A DNA stretch of 50,962 bases from CAG-791 sp045117315 (GTDB taxonomy: Bacteria; Bacillota; Clostridia; Lachnospirales; Lachnospiraceae): assembly GCA_045117315.1 (NCBI GenBank), contig JBGUNJ010000135.1:1-50962 (forward strand), read 5' to 3'. The position numbers and the translations under genes are program-made. Each line of letters opens with the position of its first letter. Position 1 is the stretch's first letter. The notes beneath the pieces were generated by a model, which was not told where the DNA came from, searched no databases, and saw only the letters and a program-made list of their open reading frames with translations. Below are positions 22,036 to 30,242 of the stretch, one piece after another.

Positions 22036-24768
22036 ATGAATATCCAGAAATTTACACAGAAATCTATCGAAGCAATCAACCAGTGCGAAAAACTGGCTTA
22101 TGAATATGGCAATCAGCAGATTGAGCAGGAGCATCTCCTGTACAGCCTTCTGACGCTTGAGGACAGCCTCATTTTGAAGCTGATCGAAAAGATGGGTATA
22201 GACCCCGAGTCCTTCAAAAACCGGGCCCTGGCCTGCGTTGAGGGCCTCACGAAGGTGCATGGGGGCGACAGCCGTGTCTATGTGAGCGGTGAGATGAACA
22301 AGGCCCTGCTGGGAGCGGAGACGGAGGCGAAGAGCCTGGGCGACGAATATGTCAGTGTCGAGCACCTCTTCCTGTCCCTGATCAAGAACGCGGACCGCAT
22401 TCTGAAGCCTCTGTTTAAAGATTATGGGATTGGCAGGGAATCTTTCCTCAAGGCTTTGTCCACCGTCCGCGGCAATCAGCGTGTGACCAGCGACAACCCC
22501 GAGGCGACCTATGACACCCTGGAGAAGTACGGTGAGGAGCTGGTCGCCAAGGCCAAAGCCCAGAAGATGGATCCGGTCATTGGCCGCGACGCCGAGATCA
22601 GGAATGTCATCCGCATCCTGTCCCGCAAGACCAAGAACAACCCGGTCCTGATCGGTGAGCCAGGTGTCGGCAAGACCGCCGTTGTGGAGGGACTTGCCCA
22701 GAGAATCGCCAGAGGGGACGTCCCCGAGGGACTCAGGGACAAGAAAATCTTTTCACTGAATATGGGCTCGCTTGTCGCGGGCGCCAAATACCGCGGTGAG
22801 TTTGAGGAGCGTCTCAAAGCTGTCCTGGAGGACATCAAGGGAAGCGATGGTGAGATCCTGCTCTTCATTGACGAGCTGCACACGATTGTCGGAGCGGGCA
22901 AGTCAGAGGGCGCCATGGACGCCGGCAATATGCTCAAGCCCATGCTGGCGCGCGGAGAACTGCACTGCATCGGCGCCACGACCCTCAAGGAATACCGCCA
23001 GTATATCGAGAAGGACGCCGCCCTGGAGCGCCGTTTCCAGCCTGTCATGGTGGATGAACCCACTGTGGAGGACACGATCTCGATCCTGCGCGGCATCAAG
23101 GAGCGCTACGAGGTCTATCACGGCGTGAAGATCCTGGACAATGCCCTGGTCAGCGCCGCGGTTCTCTCCAACCGCTATATTTCCGACCGTTTCCTGCCTG
23201 ATAAGGCTATTGACCTGGTCGATGAGGCCTGTGCCCTGATCAAGACAGAAATGAATTCACTTCCCACAGAGCTAGATGAGCAGCAGAGAAAGATCCTGCA
23301 GCTGGAGATTGAGGAGACTGCCCTGAAAAAAGAAGAGGACAAACTCAGTCAGGAACGTCTCGAAGACCTCCGTAAAGAGCTGGCGGAACTCAAGGATTCC
23401 TTCGCTGTGAAAAAAGCTCAGTGGGAGAACGAAAAACAGCGCGTGGACAATCTCTCAAAACTTCGTGAAGAAATCGATGCGGTCAGCAGCGAGATCCAGA
23501 TTGCCCAGCAGAGCGGTGATCTCAACCGGGCTGCGGAACTGCAGTACGGCCGTCTCCCCCAGCTCAGAAAAGAGCTTGCACAGAGCGAAGAGGCCATGCA
23601 TTCGGGAGAGGACTCCCTGGTCCACGACCGCGTGACAGACAACGAGATCAGCCGTATTATTTCCAGATGGACAGGGATCCCTGTCAGCAAGCTCACCGAG
23701 AGCGAGCGCAGCAAGACTCTGAATCTTGGCAGCGAGCTGCACAGGCGGGTCATCGGACAGGATGAGGCTGTGGAGAGGGTCACGGAAGCCATCATCCGCA
23801 GCAAGGCAGGAATCAAGGACCCTGACAAGCCCATCGGTTCCTTCCTCTTCCTGGGCCCCACCGGCGTCGGCAAGACCGAACTGGCAAAAGCCCTGGCGGC
23901 TGCCCTGTTTGACGATGAGAAAAACATGGTCCGCATCGACATGAGCGAATATATGGAGAAATTCTCGGTCTCCCGTCTGATCGGAGCGCCTCCCGGATAC
24001 GTCGGATACGAAGAGGGCGGACAGCTGACCGAGGCGGTCCGCAGGAAACATTACTCCGTCGTTCTTTTCGACGAGATCGAGAAAGCCCATCCCGACGTCT
24101 TCAACGTCCTGCTCCAGGTGCTGGATGACGGACGAATCACCGACTCTCAGGGCCGGACCGTGGACTTCAAGAACACCATCCTGATCATGACCTCCAACAT
24201 TGGGGCTCAGGAGATCCTGGCGGATATTGAGCGCCGCGGAAAAGCCGGCAGCGGAGGTGACAAGGTCAGGTTCAATTTTGACGAGAGCGAGGAGTTTGAC
24301 GGCGTGCCCGCAGAGAAAGACGGGGAGACACTTTCGGATACTTTCTACAGTGAGCCGGAACACTGGGAGATTTCCTCCTCTACAAGGGAAAAAGTCCAGA
24401 AGATGCTCCGCGACACCTTCAGGCCCGAGTTCCTCAACCGTCTGGATGAGACCATCATGTTCAACCCGCTCTCCAAGAGCGATATCAAGGGAATCATCGA
24501 CCTGATCGTCGAGGATCTCAACAGAAGACTGGCAGAACGCCGGATTTCGATCCGCCTCACGGACGAGGCCAAAAGCTTCGTCGCGGAAGCAGCTTACGAC
24601 CCCGCTTACGGCGCACGGCCGCTCAAGCGCTACATCCAGAAGAATGTGGAGACAGCAAGTGCCCGCCTGATCCTGGCAGACCAGGTCTCCGAAGGAGATA
24701 CGATTAAGATCGGCGTGCATCGCGGGGCGCTTAATGCCCAGGTCGTCCACAACGGTGAGGTCGAGTGA
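22036..24768 (+). CDS. clpB: ATP-dependent chaperone ClpB (Hsp104-type disaggregase)
   Basis: A hexameric AAA+ disaggregase that works with DnaK. Domains in order: N-terminal double Clp repeat (1-150), NBD1 with Walker A GEPGVGKT, the coiled-coil M-domain (about 410-530), NBD2 with Walker A GPTGVGKT, DEIEKAHPDVFNVLLQ, and the C-terminal small domain ending RPLKRYIQ. It has 910 residues, about 45 more than E. coli ClpB. The excess lies at about 736-778, a charged Gly/Ser/Glu-rich insert just before the conserved FRPEFLNRLDE. AAAGGAGG at 22024-22031 fixes the start at 22036. The leader is strongly structured. Confidence 0.96.
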   Translation: MNIQKFTQKSIEAINQCEKLAYEYGNQQIEQEHLLYSLLTLEDSLILKLIEKMGIDPESFKNRALACVEGLTKVHGGDSRVYVSGEMNKALLGAETEAKSLGDEYVSVEHLFLSLIKNADRILKPLFKDYGIGRESFLKALSTVRGNQRVTSDNPEATYDTLEKYGEELVAKAKAQKMDPVIGRDAEIRNVIRILSRKTKNNPVLIGEPGVGKTAVVEGLAQRIARGDVPEGLRDKKIFSLNMGSLVAGAKYRGEFEERLKAVLEDIKGSDGEILLFIDELHTIVGAGKSEGAMDAGNMLKPMLARGELHCIGATTLKEYRQYIEKDAALERRFQPVMVDEPTVEDTISILRGIKERYEVYHGVKILDNALVSAAVLSNRYISDRFLPDKAIDLVDEACALIKTEMNSLPTELDEQQRKILQLEIEETALKKEEDKLSQERLEDLRKELAELKDSFAVKKAQWENEKQRVDNLSKLREEIDAVSSEIQIAQQSGDLNRAAELQYGRLPQLRKELAQSEEAMHSGEDSLVHDRVTDNEISRIISRWTGIPVSKLTESERSKTLNLGSELHRRVIGQDEAVERVTEAIIRSKAGIKDPDKPIGSFLFLGPTGVGKTELAKALAAALFDDEKNMVRIDMSEYMEKFSVSRLIGAPPGYVGYEEGGQLTEAVRRKHYSVVLFDEIEKAHPDVFNVLLQVLDDGRITDSQGRTVDFKNTILIMTSNIGAQEILADIERRGKAGSGGDKVRFNFDESEEFDGVPAEKDGETLSDTFYSEPEHWEISSSTREKVQKMLRDTFRPEFLNRLDETIMFNPLSKSDIKGIIDLIVEDLNRRLAERRISIRLTDEAKSFVAEAAYDPAYGARPLKRYIQKNVETASARLILADQVSEGDTIKIGVHRGALNAQVVHNGEVE

Positions 24769-24806
24769 GCGCGATTTGCTGACTGCCCATGCTTGTGGCT
24801 GACCGG

Positions 24807-24942
24807 ATTTGAGCAGACCCTGCTCAAATAGCCAAAAATACCCTGCAAACCTGCACACATGATTTAACATAGATGAAGGCATAGCCTCAGAATTGAAATA
24901 CAGGCGGCCGGCCAGGCAGAATTCCATGCCCGGCCGGCCGCC
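24807..24942 (+). other. Two strong hairpins downstream of clpB
   Basis: ATTTGAGCAG-ACC-CTGCTCAAAT (24807-24829) and a GC-rich stem GGCGGCCGGCC ... GGCCGGCCGCC (about 24903-24942). Neither is followed by a T-tract, so they may be transcript-end stabilisers or Rho-assisted ends rather than classical terminators. Confidence 0.5.
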
Positions 24943-24998
24943 CTCCGGCTCTCCTTATACGGTCCCTTATACGGGCTGAAAAAAATAAAAATATCTTG

Positions 24999-25027
24999 TT
25001 GACAAATATGGGAGGCAATCGTATACT
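24999..25027 (+). promoter_or_regulatory. Promoter of the tRNA-Met gene
   Basis: Perfect TTGACA (24999-25004), 17-bp spacer and TATACT (25022-25027), 57 bp before the tRNA. Confidence 0.85.
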
Positions 25028-25084
25028 ATAGAAGCTGGCCAAAGGAAAAACAAAAGCTTTTGATCGGAGGCCGGAATTGAATAT

Positions 25085-25158
25085 GGCGAGGTAGCTCAGC
25101 TGGCTAGAGCACGCGGTTCATACCCGCGGTGTCGAGGGTTCAAGTCCCCCCCTCGCTA
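25085..25158 (+). tRNA. tRNA-Met (anticodon CAT)
   Basis: A full cloverleaf of 74 nt: acceptor GGCGAGG/CCTCGCT, D-stem GCTC/GAGC, anticodon stem CGCGG/CCGCG with loop TTCATAC (CAT at 25119-25121), variable loop GTGTC, and T-loop TTCAAGT. CCA is not encoded. It looks like elongator Met; a tRNA-Ile with modified CAU cannot be excluded. The T-stem has one A-C mismatch (A50-C64), within a run of seven C. Confidence 0.93.
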
Positions 25159-25165
25159 CTCCTTG

Positions 25166-25197
25166 AACCGGATGTCTTCAGGACATCCGGTTTTTTT
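25166..25197 (+). terminator. Terminator of the tRNA gene
   Basis: An 11-bp stem AACCGGATGTC with GACATCCGGTT and a short loop, followed by TTTTTTCG, eight bases past the tRNA. Confidence 0.9.
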
Positions 25198-25369
25198 CGT
25201 TTTAATCAGGAAGGCTGTAAATCCTTTATTCCTCTTAATCAGGCAGACTGACAATGCTTTGATTGTTCCGTCAGGCTGAAAATACGTAAAAGAGGAGATT
25301 GGAATTGAAAGAATAAAATCAATGAAAAAGACATGCAAAAAACTGTTTGAAAGAAGAGACTGGAATTGA

Positions 25370-26308
25370 ATGAAAGACGAGAATAAAAAGAAATCAGGTC
25401 TTCGTAAAAGAATAAGGATGATTTTTGTGATTTCTCTGGTTCTGTATACTGCCTTCGTGCTTCTCGATGCTTTTGTCATTCCCCGCGATGTGATCAGTGT
25501 CTCGGAGATGATGGGGCTGGGGGCAGGGAAGAGCCGGCCGGGAATCAGTAAGCCGGACTATAAGCCTGTGATCACCAAAAACAGTTACCGCGACGGCAAT
25601 ATTTTTATAGAACTGAGTTCAGGGCGCTGGCTTGACACTACGTATTACATCGCGGATGTGAAGATCGTGGATCCGTCTCTCTTGAAGGTCGGACTGGCAG
25701 GGGACTCATTCGGCAGAAACCTGGCGGAAGTGACATCCGATATCGCGGAGAGAAATCACGCTGTTTTCGCGGTCAACGGGGACTATTACGGGTTCAGGGC
25801 ATCCGGCTATGTCCTGCGGAACGGGCTGCTGTACCGCAGCGAATCGAATACATCCTACCCCTATGGGGAGGACCTTGTAATCTGGAAGGACGGCTCCTTT
25901 GAAATCATCGAGGAGGGGGCTTTTACCGCTGAGGAACTGCAGGAAGCGGGCGCTCAGCAGATCTTTTCCTTTGGCCCTGCCCTGGTGAACCACGGCGAAG
26001 TGAAAGTCGTGGAGGATGAGGAGGTGGAACGTGCGCAGATCACAAATCCGCGCACTGCCATCGGTATGATCGAGCCCCTGCATTACGTTATGGTGGTTTC
26101 CGACGGACGGACGGATGAGAGCCTGGGGCTGTCGCTTTTTGACCTGGGAAATCTGATGCAGGACTTGGGATGTGATGTCGCTTATAATCTGGACGGCGGC
26201 GGCTCATCGACTTTCTGGTTTAACGGAGAGGTGCTCAATAAGCCCACCACTTTCGGGGACGTCATACAGGAACGCCTGATCAGCGATATCGTTTATCTTG
26301 GTTACTGA
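25370..26308 (+). CDS. Phosphodiester glycosidase family protein (NAGPA domain), membrane-anchored
   Basis: A 312-residue protein with an N-terminal basic stretch and one membrane helix (MIFVISLVLYTAFVLLDAFV, residues 17-36); the rest is predicted outside. The NAGPA-type phosphodiester glycosidase domain is indicated by AVNGDYYGFRASG, NPRTAIGM and the C-terminal NLDGGGSSTFWFNGE, the family hallmark. Members act on phosphodiester-linked sugars in cell-envelope or exopolysaccharide material. The ribosome site is weak (the sequence GAGACTGGAATTGA before the ATG is part of a short direct repeat with 25292-25311), so the start rests on the membrane anchor. Confidence 0.85.
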   Translation: MKDENKKKSGLRKRIRMIFVISLVLYTAFVLLDAFVIPRDVISVSEMMGLGAGKSRPGISKPDYKPVITKNSYRDGNIFIELSSGRWLDTTYYIADVKIVDPSLLKVGLAGDSFGRNLAEVTSDIAERNHAVFAVNGDYYGFRASGYVLRNGLLYRSESNTSYPYGEDLVIWKDGSFEIIEEGAFTAEELQEAGAQQIFSFGPALVNHGEVKVVEDEEVERAQITNPRTAIGMIEPLHYVMVVSDGRTDESLGLSLFDLGNLMQDLGCDVAYNLDGGGSSTFWFNGEVLNKPTTFGDVIQERLISDIVYLGY

Positions 26309-26321
26309 AAAAGCATTGCGG

Positions 26322-26508
26322 TGCCCCGGTGTGGGGAAGCCCGGTGTAAGAAATCTCAGAGTGAGCTGCACGGATATGCGTAAAGCCTGGTGTTTGCAGA
26401 CAGGAATGAGAAAGTCTGGCATGAGAAACTCTGGTATGCGGAAGCCCGGTGTGAGAGATTCCGGTGTGCGCAACCCCGGTATGCATAAGTCCGGTATGGA
26501 TGGGGAAG
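26322..26508. repeat. Degenerate 15-bp tandem repeat after the phosphodiester glycosidase gene
   Basis: Units such as CCCGGTGTGAGAGAT, TCCGGTGTGCGCAAC and CCCGGTATGCATAAG recur about 12 times with exact 15-bp spacing near the right end. Both strands read as pentapeptide repeats, but neither frame has a ribosome site or a family, so coding is not supported. Confidence 0.85.
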
Positions 26509-26527
26509 AGGAGAGAAGATCGAGCAT

Positions 26528-26980
26528 ATGAGTGTAAAAACCAGCAGAATAACGGCTGAAAGGAACGGGAAATATAAAATAATACTGGTGCGGTATCTGG
26601 CGGCATCCGCATTCTTCGCTGTATTTGCCCTGGTGTATTACCGGTTCTCGCATGAGATCCGTTCACCCTGGATGACCTGGCTCTTTGCCTGGCCCCTGAT
26701 TATGGGCGCGGTACCTGCCGCGCTTGAGTACCTGGGGATTCTGCCCGGCAGCGGGGAGGAATCAGAAGATGGACAGGAGGCCGGAGGACAGCAGAAAGAC
26801 TTTTACCGTTTCGGAATCGCCGCTCTGACCTCGGCAAGCCTCCTGAGAGGGATCCTCAGGATCGCCGGAACTGATTCAGGGCTTGTGGACTACCTGTTTA
26901 TCGCGGGGGCAGTCATGGCGGCAGCCGGGGCAGTGACCTATTTCCTGAAGGTGCGCCGTCCTGCCGGGAAAGAATCCTGA
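26528..26980 (+). CDS. Small integral membrane protein of unknown function
   Basis: A 150-residue protein with about four hydrophobic helices (IILVRYLAASAFFAVFALVYY, shown in part: YLAASAFFAVFALVYY; WMTWLFAWPLIMGAVPAAL; a third around FGIAALTSASLLRGIL; a fourth YLFIAGAVMAAAGAVTYFL) split by a polar Glu/Gly loop. No family is recognised. GAGGAG lies 14 bp upstream, a rather long spacing. It sits between a 15-bp repeat array and a strong terminator, convergent with the PBP gene. Confidence 0.65.
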   Translation: MSVKTSRITAERNGKYKIILVRYLAASAFFAVFALVYYRFSHEIRSPWMTWLFAWPLIMGAVPAALEYLGILPGSGEESEDGQEAGGQQKDFYRFGIAALTSASLLRGILRIAGTDSGLVDYLFIAGAVMAAAGAVTYFLKVRRPAGKES

Positions 26981-27064
26981 ACAGGACATCTTTGGAGTTT
27001 TTTCTCCCGACGCGTCTGCGGCAACCGGACATTGATTAATTCATCAAACCATTCAATAGAAATA

Positions 27065-27111
27065 CAACAGTCCCCTGAGACCTGTATGTGAGTCTCAGGG
27101 GACTGTTTTTT
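27065..27111. terminator. Strong terminator between the membrane-protein gene and the PBP gene
   Basis: A perfect 15-bp stem ACAGTCCCCTGAGAC with GTCTCAGGGGACTGT and a 10-nt loop, then TTTTTTA. The opposite side is weakly A-rich, so it may also serve the minus-strand PBP gene. Confidence 0.9.
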
Positions 27112-27205
27112 ATCGCAGGGTGCCGTGTAAGGTATCTTTCGCATGATGGCGAACGGCAGCCCTGCGGGAGGACAGAGGGCGGCGTGGCTGCCTCTGCCTT
27201 ATTGA
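27106..27205 (+). repeat. Dispersed two-hairpin element, type A, copy 5
   Basis: Begins TTTTTATCGCAGGG in the T-tract. First hairpin GCAGGG ... CCCTGC with inner GCCGT/ACGGC and core TAAGGTATCTTTCGC. Second hairpin CAGAGGGCGGC ... GCTGCCTCTG. Ends CTTATTGATTA. Confidence 0.9.
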
Positions 27206-27267
27206 TTATCACAGCATACCGTTCGTCAGTGCTTCACGGTCACACCCCGATCAGGGCGTGGGAACAA

Positions 27268-29892
27268 TCACTCGTCTTCTTCCTCTTCTTCATCATCGTC
27301 CGAGTTTCTGTTATCCCTCTTGTTCTTCTCTGCTGCTTTTCTTTTTGCCTCTTCTTCCTTCTCTCGTCTTTCTTCTTCCTCTCTCTCTTTCCTCTCTCTT
27401 TCTTCTCTTTCCCGCTTCTTCTTTTCCTCTGCCTTCTTTTTGTCTTTTTGTCCGACGCTGCAGTAGGTTGTCGGCTCTGTTCCCTTTACAAAATATTCAT
27501 TGTAGGCGTGATTGCAGTAGTCGCTGACAGCCAGCTGGCCTGTATCAGGGCATATATAGGCGGTGGTGATACCGTCGGGCTGCTTGAATTCAGAGGCTTT
27601 CTTGTTGGCGGGAATGTTGGACATGATCTGTTTCCAGATGATCATGGCCAGGTTTTCCTCGTCTTTGGAGAGCTTGATATTGTTATCGTATCCCGACCAG
27701 ACAGTCGCAGTGTAGTTGGGAGTAAAGCCTGAGAACCACACGTCGTTACTCTCTTCGGTCGTGCCGGTTTTGCCGGCCGTTTCAGTCGTATTAAAGTAGG
27801 CGGGCTGGCCGGTTCCCTTGGTCAGGACATCTTTCATGGCGCTTGTCAGAAGGAAGCAGGTCGTGCTCTTGAGGACGCGCTCCGACTCGGGTTTTGTGTT
27901 GTCCAGGAGGACGACCTCCTCCTGCTGTTCATTCGTGCCCTCCCTGGTGTTTTTGGATTCCGTGACACGGGTGACTTTGGTATAGAGCCGGGGAACTATG
28001 TATTTGCCGCCGTTGGCAATGGTGGAGAAAGCACCGTTGAGCTCTATATTGCGAACGCCGTAAGTGATTCCGCCCAGGGCCAGGGTCTGGTTGGCGTCCG
28101 AGAACACTTCTCCGTTGATCTCTTCGTTATCTATAAGGGTGTTGATGCCCAGCTTCTCCGCGTATTTGATGCCACGGTCAGGACCGATCTCGGTGAGGGT
28201 CTTGACGGCATAGATGTTGAGGGAGTCCTGAATCGCCTCGCGCATTGTGACGGTCCCGCGGTAGCCCTTGTACCAGTTGTGGACTTCAACGCCGTTTTCG
28301 TAGGTGTATTTCTCGTCCACCTGAGTGGTCGCCAATGTGTAGGGGCTGCCGTTTTTCTTCGCGTCCTTGTCGTCAAGGGCGGCCGAGAAGGTGCTGATGA
28401 TCTTGAAAGTGGAACCGGGCTGGCGGGTTGTGTCGGTGGCCCGGTTGAGGGTCCGGCTGGCTTCCTTTTCACCGCGTCCTCCCAGCATAGCCACGACATA
28501 GCCGGTGTTCTGGTCGGCTACAGTCACGGAAATATTGGGTTGGGGAGCAAGCTCATAGTTTTCCTCATAGGAATCCTCCGGACCCATGACAGATTTGCGG
28601 AATGCTTCGATATCCTCTTTGGCGCGGGACTCGGATTCGTACATGATACTGTAATTTTCATCCTTCCCCAGGAAATAGGCCTGCATGCTGTTGCTGTCGT
28701 AGTTGGTCTGGGAGCCGTCGGGCGCGGTGACGGTCAGAGCGTAATTGAGGTAATATTTGGTCCCTTTGGGGAAGTTGCCGGATTTTTCGCTGCACTGTTT
28801 GTCCACAATGGCCTGAATATCGGAATCCTGTGTGGAATAGATCCTGAGACCTCCGCTGTAGAGGAGGGTAGTGGCCTGTTCCGCGGTGAGCGGATTCCCC
28901 TGGTTCAGAGTGCTGTCCTTCATCAGGTCCGGATCCTGAAGGTCGCGCAGGACCTGGCGGATCAACGCGTCGACAAAATAGGAATTGGCCTTGTTGTCTA
29001 CTTTTTCCTTCTCTTTGTTGACTTTGGCGATTTTAGTGTAGACATCCTCCTTCAGTGCGCTATCGTATTCTTCCCTGGTGATGTAGCCCTGAGAGAGCAT
29101 ATGCTCCAGGACGACTTCCTGGCGCTCCCTGTTGTTTTCCTTATAAACTATAGGGTCGTAGGCGCTGGGATTCTGTGTGATTCCCGCGAGTACAGCGCAC
29201 TCCGCCAGTGACAGATCTGCTGCGTGTTTGTCAAAATATCTCTGGGAGGCCGCCTCGACGCCCAGGGTGTTGTGGCCCAGGTTGATCGTGTTGAGATAGT
29301 TCAGCAGAATCTCGGATTTATCCATCATTTTCTCAAGCTGGTATGCAAGATACTGCTCCTGGATCTTTCTCTTGATCCTGTCCTGTGTGGTCTCGTTGGT
29401 CCAGTTTGTGAAGACATTGTTCTTGATCAGCTGCTGTGTGATCGTACTGGCACCCTCGGAAAAATCAAATCCGCCGGTGACGCCGACGTAGACGGCTCTG
29501 AAAATGCCGGGAATGTCGATGCCCCTGTGCTGGTAGAAGCGCTCATCCTCGATCGCGACGAAAGCGTGCTCAAGGTTCTCGGGAATCCCTTCCCGGGAGA
29601 CCGGGATGCGGTTGGAATCCGTTGAGACAAGGGTAGCAGTCGTTTTGCCCTTTTTGTCATACACAAAGGTAGAATAACCCTTGGGACTGACGTCGATGCT
29701 GCCTATATCCGGAGAGACTTCAAGGATTCCCTTGTAGGTGCCGTAAGCGGCGCTTACTCCGATGACGCTTGTTGCCGCTGCGATTGCCAGCAGCAGCGTG
29801 GCGATCAGTATCTTGAACCTGGAAAAGCGCCTCTCTCCACGGGCCTTCAGCTCGTTCTTTTTTCTGTTCAGATTTTTTTTGTTAAATACCAT
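27268..29892 (-). CDS. Class A penicillin-binding protein (PBP1A-type transglycosylase/transpeptidase)
   Basis: A bifunctional peptidoglycan synthase anchored by one membrane helix (about residues 28-50). The GT51 domain carries the catalytic Glu in EDERFYQHRGID (E115) plus GASTITQQLIKN. The transpeptidase has S494 in PGSTFK, SLN at 557-559 and KTGTT at 708. The family order is intact. The last 70 or so residues are an extreme charged tail of Lys, Arg and Glu blocks ending in a run of Asp/Glu, predicted as a long helix or coiled coil outside the membrane; this is longer than usual. Upstream AAGGGA is the likely ribosome site. The promoter is at 29971-29999. Confidence 0.95.
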   Translation of the reverse strand: MVFNKKNLNRKKNELKARGERRFSRFKILIATLLLAIAAATSVIGVSAAYGTYKGILEVSPDIGSIDVSPKGYSTFVYDKKGKTTATLVSTDSNRIPVSREGIPENLEHAFVAIEDERFYQHRGIDIPGIFRAVYVGVTGGFDFSEGASTITQQLIKNNVFTNWTNETTQDRIKRKIQEQYLAYQLEKMMDKSEILLNYLNTINLGHNTLGVEAASQRYFDKHAADLSLAECAVLAGITQNPSAYDPIVYKENNRERQEVVLEHMLSQGYITREEYDSALKEDVYTKIAKVNKEKEKVDNKANSYFVDALIRQVLRDLQDPDLMKDSTLNQGNPLTAEQATTLLYSGGLRIYSTQDSDIQAIVDKQCSEKSGNFPKGTKYYLNYALTVTAPDGSQTNYDSNSMQAYFLGKDENYSIMYESESRAKEDIEAFRKSVMGPEDSYEENYELAPQPNISVTVADQNTGYVVAMLGGRGEKEASRTLNRATDTTRQPGSTFKIISTFSAALDDKDAKKNGSPYTLATTQVDEKYTYENGVEVHNWYKGYRGTVTMREAIQDSLNIYAVKTLTEIGPDRGIKYAEKLGINTLIDNEEINGEVFSDANQTLALGGITYGVRNIELNGAFSTIANGGKYIVPRLYTKVTRVTESKNTREGTNEQQEEVVLLDNTKPESERVLKSTTCFLLTSAMKDVLTKGTGQPAYFNTTETAGKTGTTEESNDVWFSGFTPNYTATVWSGYDNNIKLSKDEENLAMIIWKQIMSNIPANKKASEFKQPDGITTAYICPDTGQLAVSDYCNHAYNEYFVKGTEPTTYCSVGQKDKKKAEEKKKREREERERKEREEEERREKEEEAKRKAAEKNKRDNRNSDDDEEEEEDE

Positions 29893-29970
29893 AAATTAAA
29901 TCCCTTCCCGTCCGAAAACGGACCCAGTTTTTCAGGATATGTGTCTGTATAATCTAAAACCATAGCAACC

Positions 29971-29999
29971 ATTATACCAAATGTATTCCTTATATTAAA
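29971..29999 (-). promoter_or_regulatory. Promoter of the PBP gene
   Basis: On the minus strand: TTTAAT, 17-bp spacer, TGG-TATAAT (hexamer at 29971-29976). About 80 bp before the start codon. Confidence 0.6.
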
Positions 30000-30051
30000 C
30001 ACGGAAAATGTGAAAAACTCGTTACACACTTGTGCACGCCACTTGTGCATT

Positions 30052-30137
30052 TGTGCTGTTCACGAATGTTTGGAGCGATGCGAAAGCGCGGGACGCGCGG
30101 AGCAGCGCGTGGTTTAATCATATATGTTTGCGTACCA
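30052..30137 (+). repeat. Second dispersed sequence (GC hairpin followed by TTTAATCATATATGTTTG), copy 1
   Basis: GTTCACGAATG, then GCGCGG...GCAGCGCGT, then TTTAATCATATATGTTTGCG. A similar stretch at 38877-38942 has GTTCAGAACGAAAG, GGCGCGCTG, TTTGATCATACATGTTTGTG. A shorter cousin (GCGCTGCTTTAATCATATTC) lies at 1560-1580. Also here: ACTTGTGCA twice at 30028 and 30041. Confidence 0.5.
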
Positions 30138-30142
30138 TTTTT

Positions 30143-30172
30143 TTCACAAATATTTATTTTTGATGGTATACT
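30143..30172 (+). promoter_or_regulatory. Promoter of yigZ
   Basis: TTCACA (30143-30148), 18-bp spacer, extended -10 TGG-TATACT (30167-30172), about 70 bp before the start. Confidence 0.6.
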
Positions 30173-30242
30173 ATATAAGGCATGCTCTGTTGATTTACGT
30201 CTGTTCGCCGCCCGGATGCCCGTGGCGGATTCAGGGGAGAAG

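Noticed and set aside
25134..25158. tRNA pseudogene because of the A-C mismatch in the T-stem
   Set aside because: The rest of the cloverleaf, promoter and terminator are intact; a single mismatch in a C-run may be natural or a base-calling error, so the gene is kept as functional.
25370..25372. Frame or start doubt for the phosphodiester glycosidase gene
   Set aside because: The weak ribosome site raised doubt, but the N-terminal membrane anchor begins right here and no better upstream start exists, so the start was kept.
26298..26653. Pentapeptide-repeat-like proteins on both strands
   Set aside because: Both frames read through a 15-bp DNA repeat, and neither has a ribosome site or a true pentapeptide motif A(D/N)LXX. 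The repeat, not a protein, explains them.
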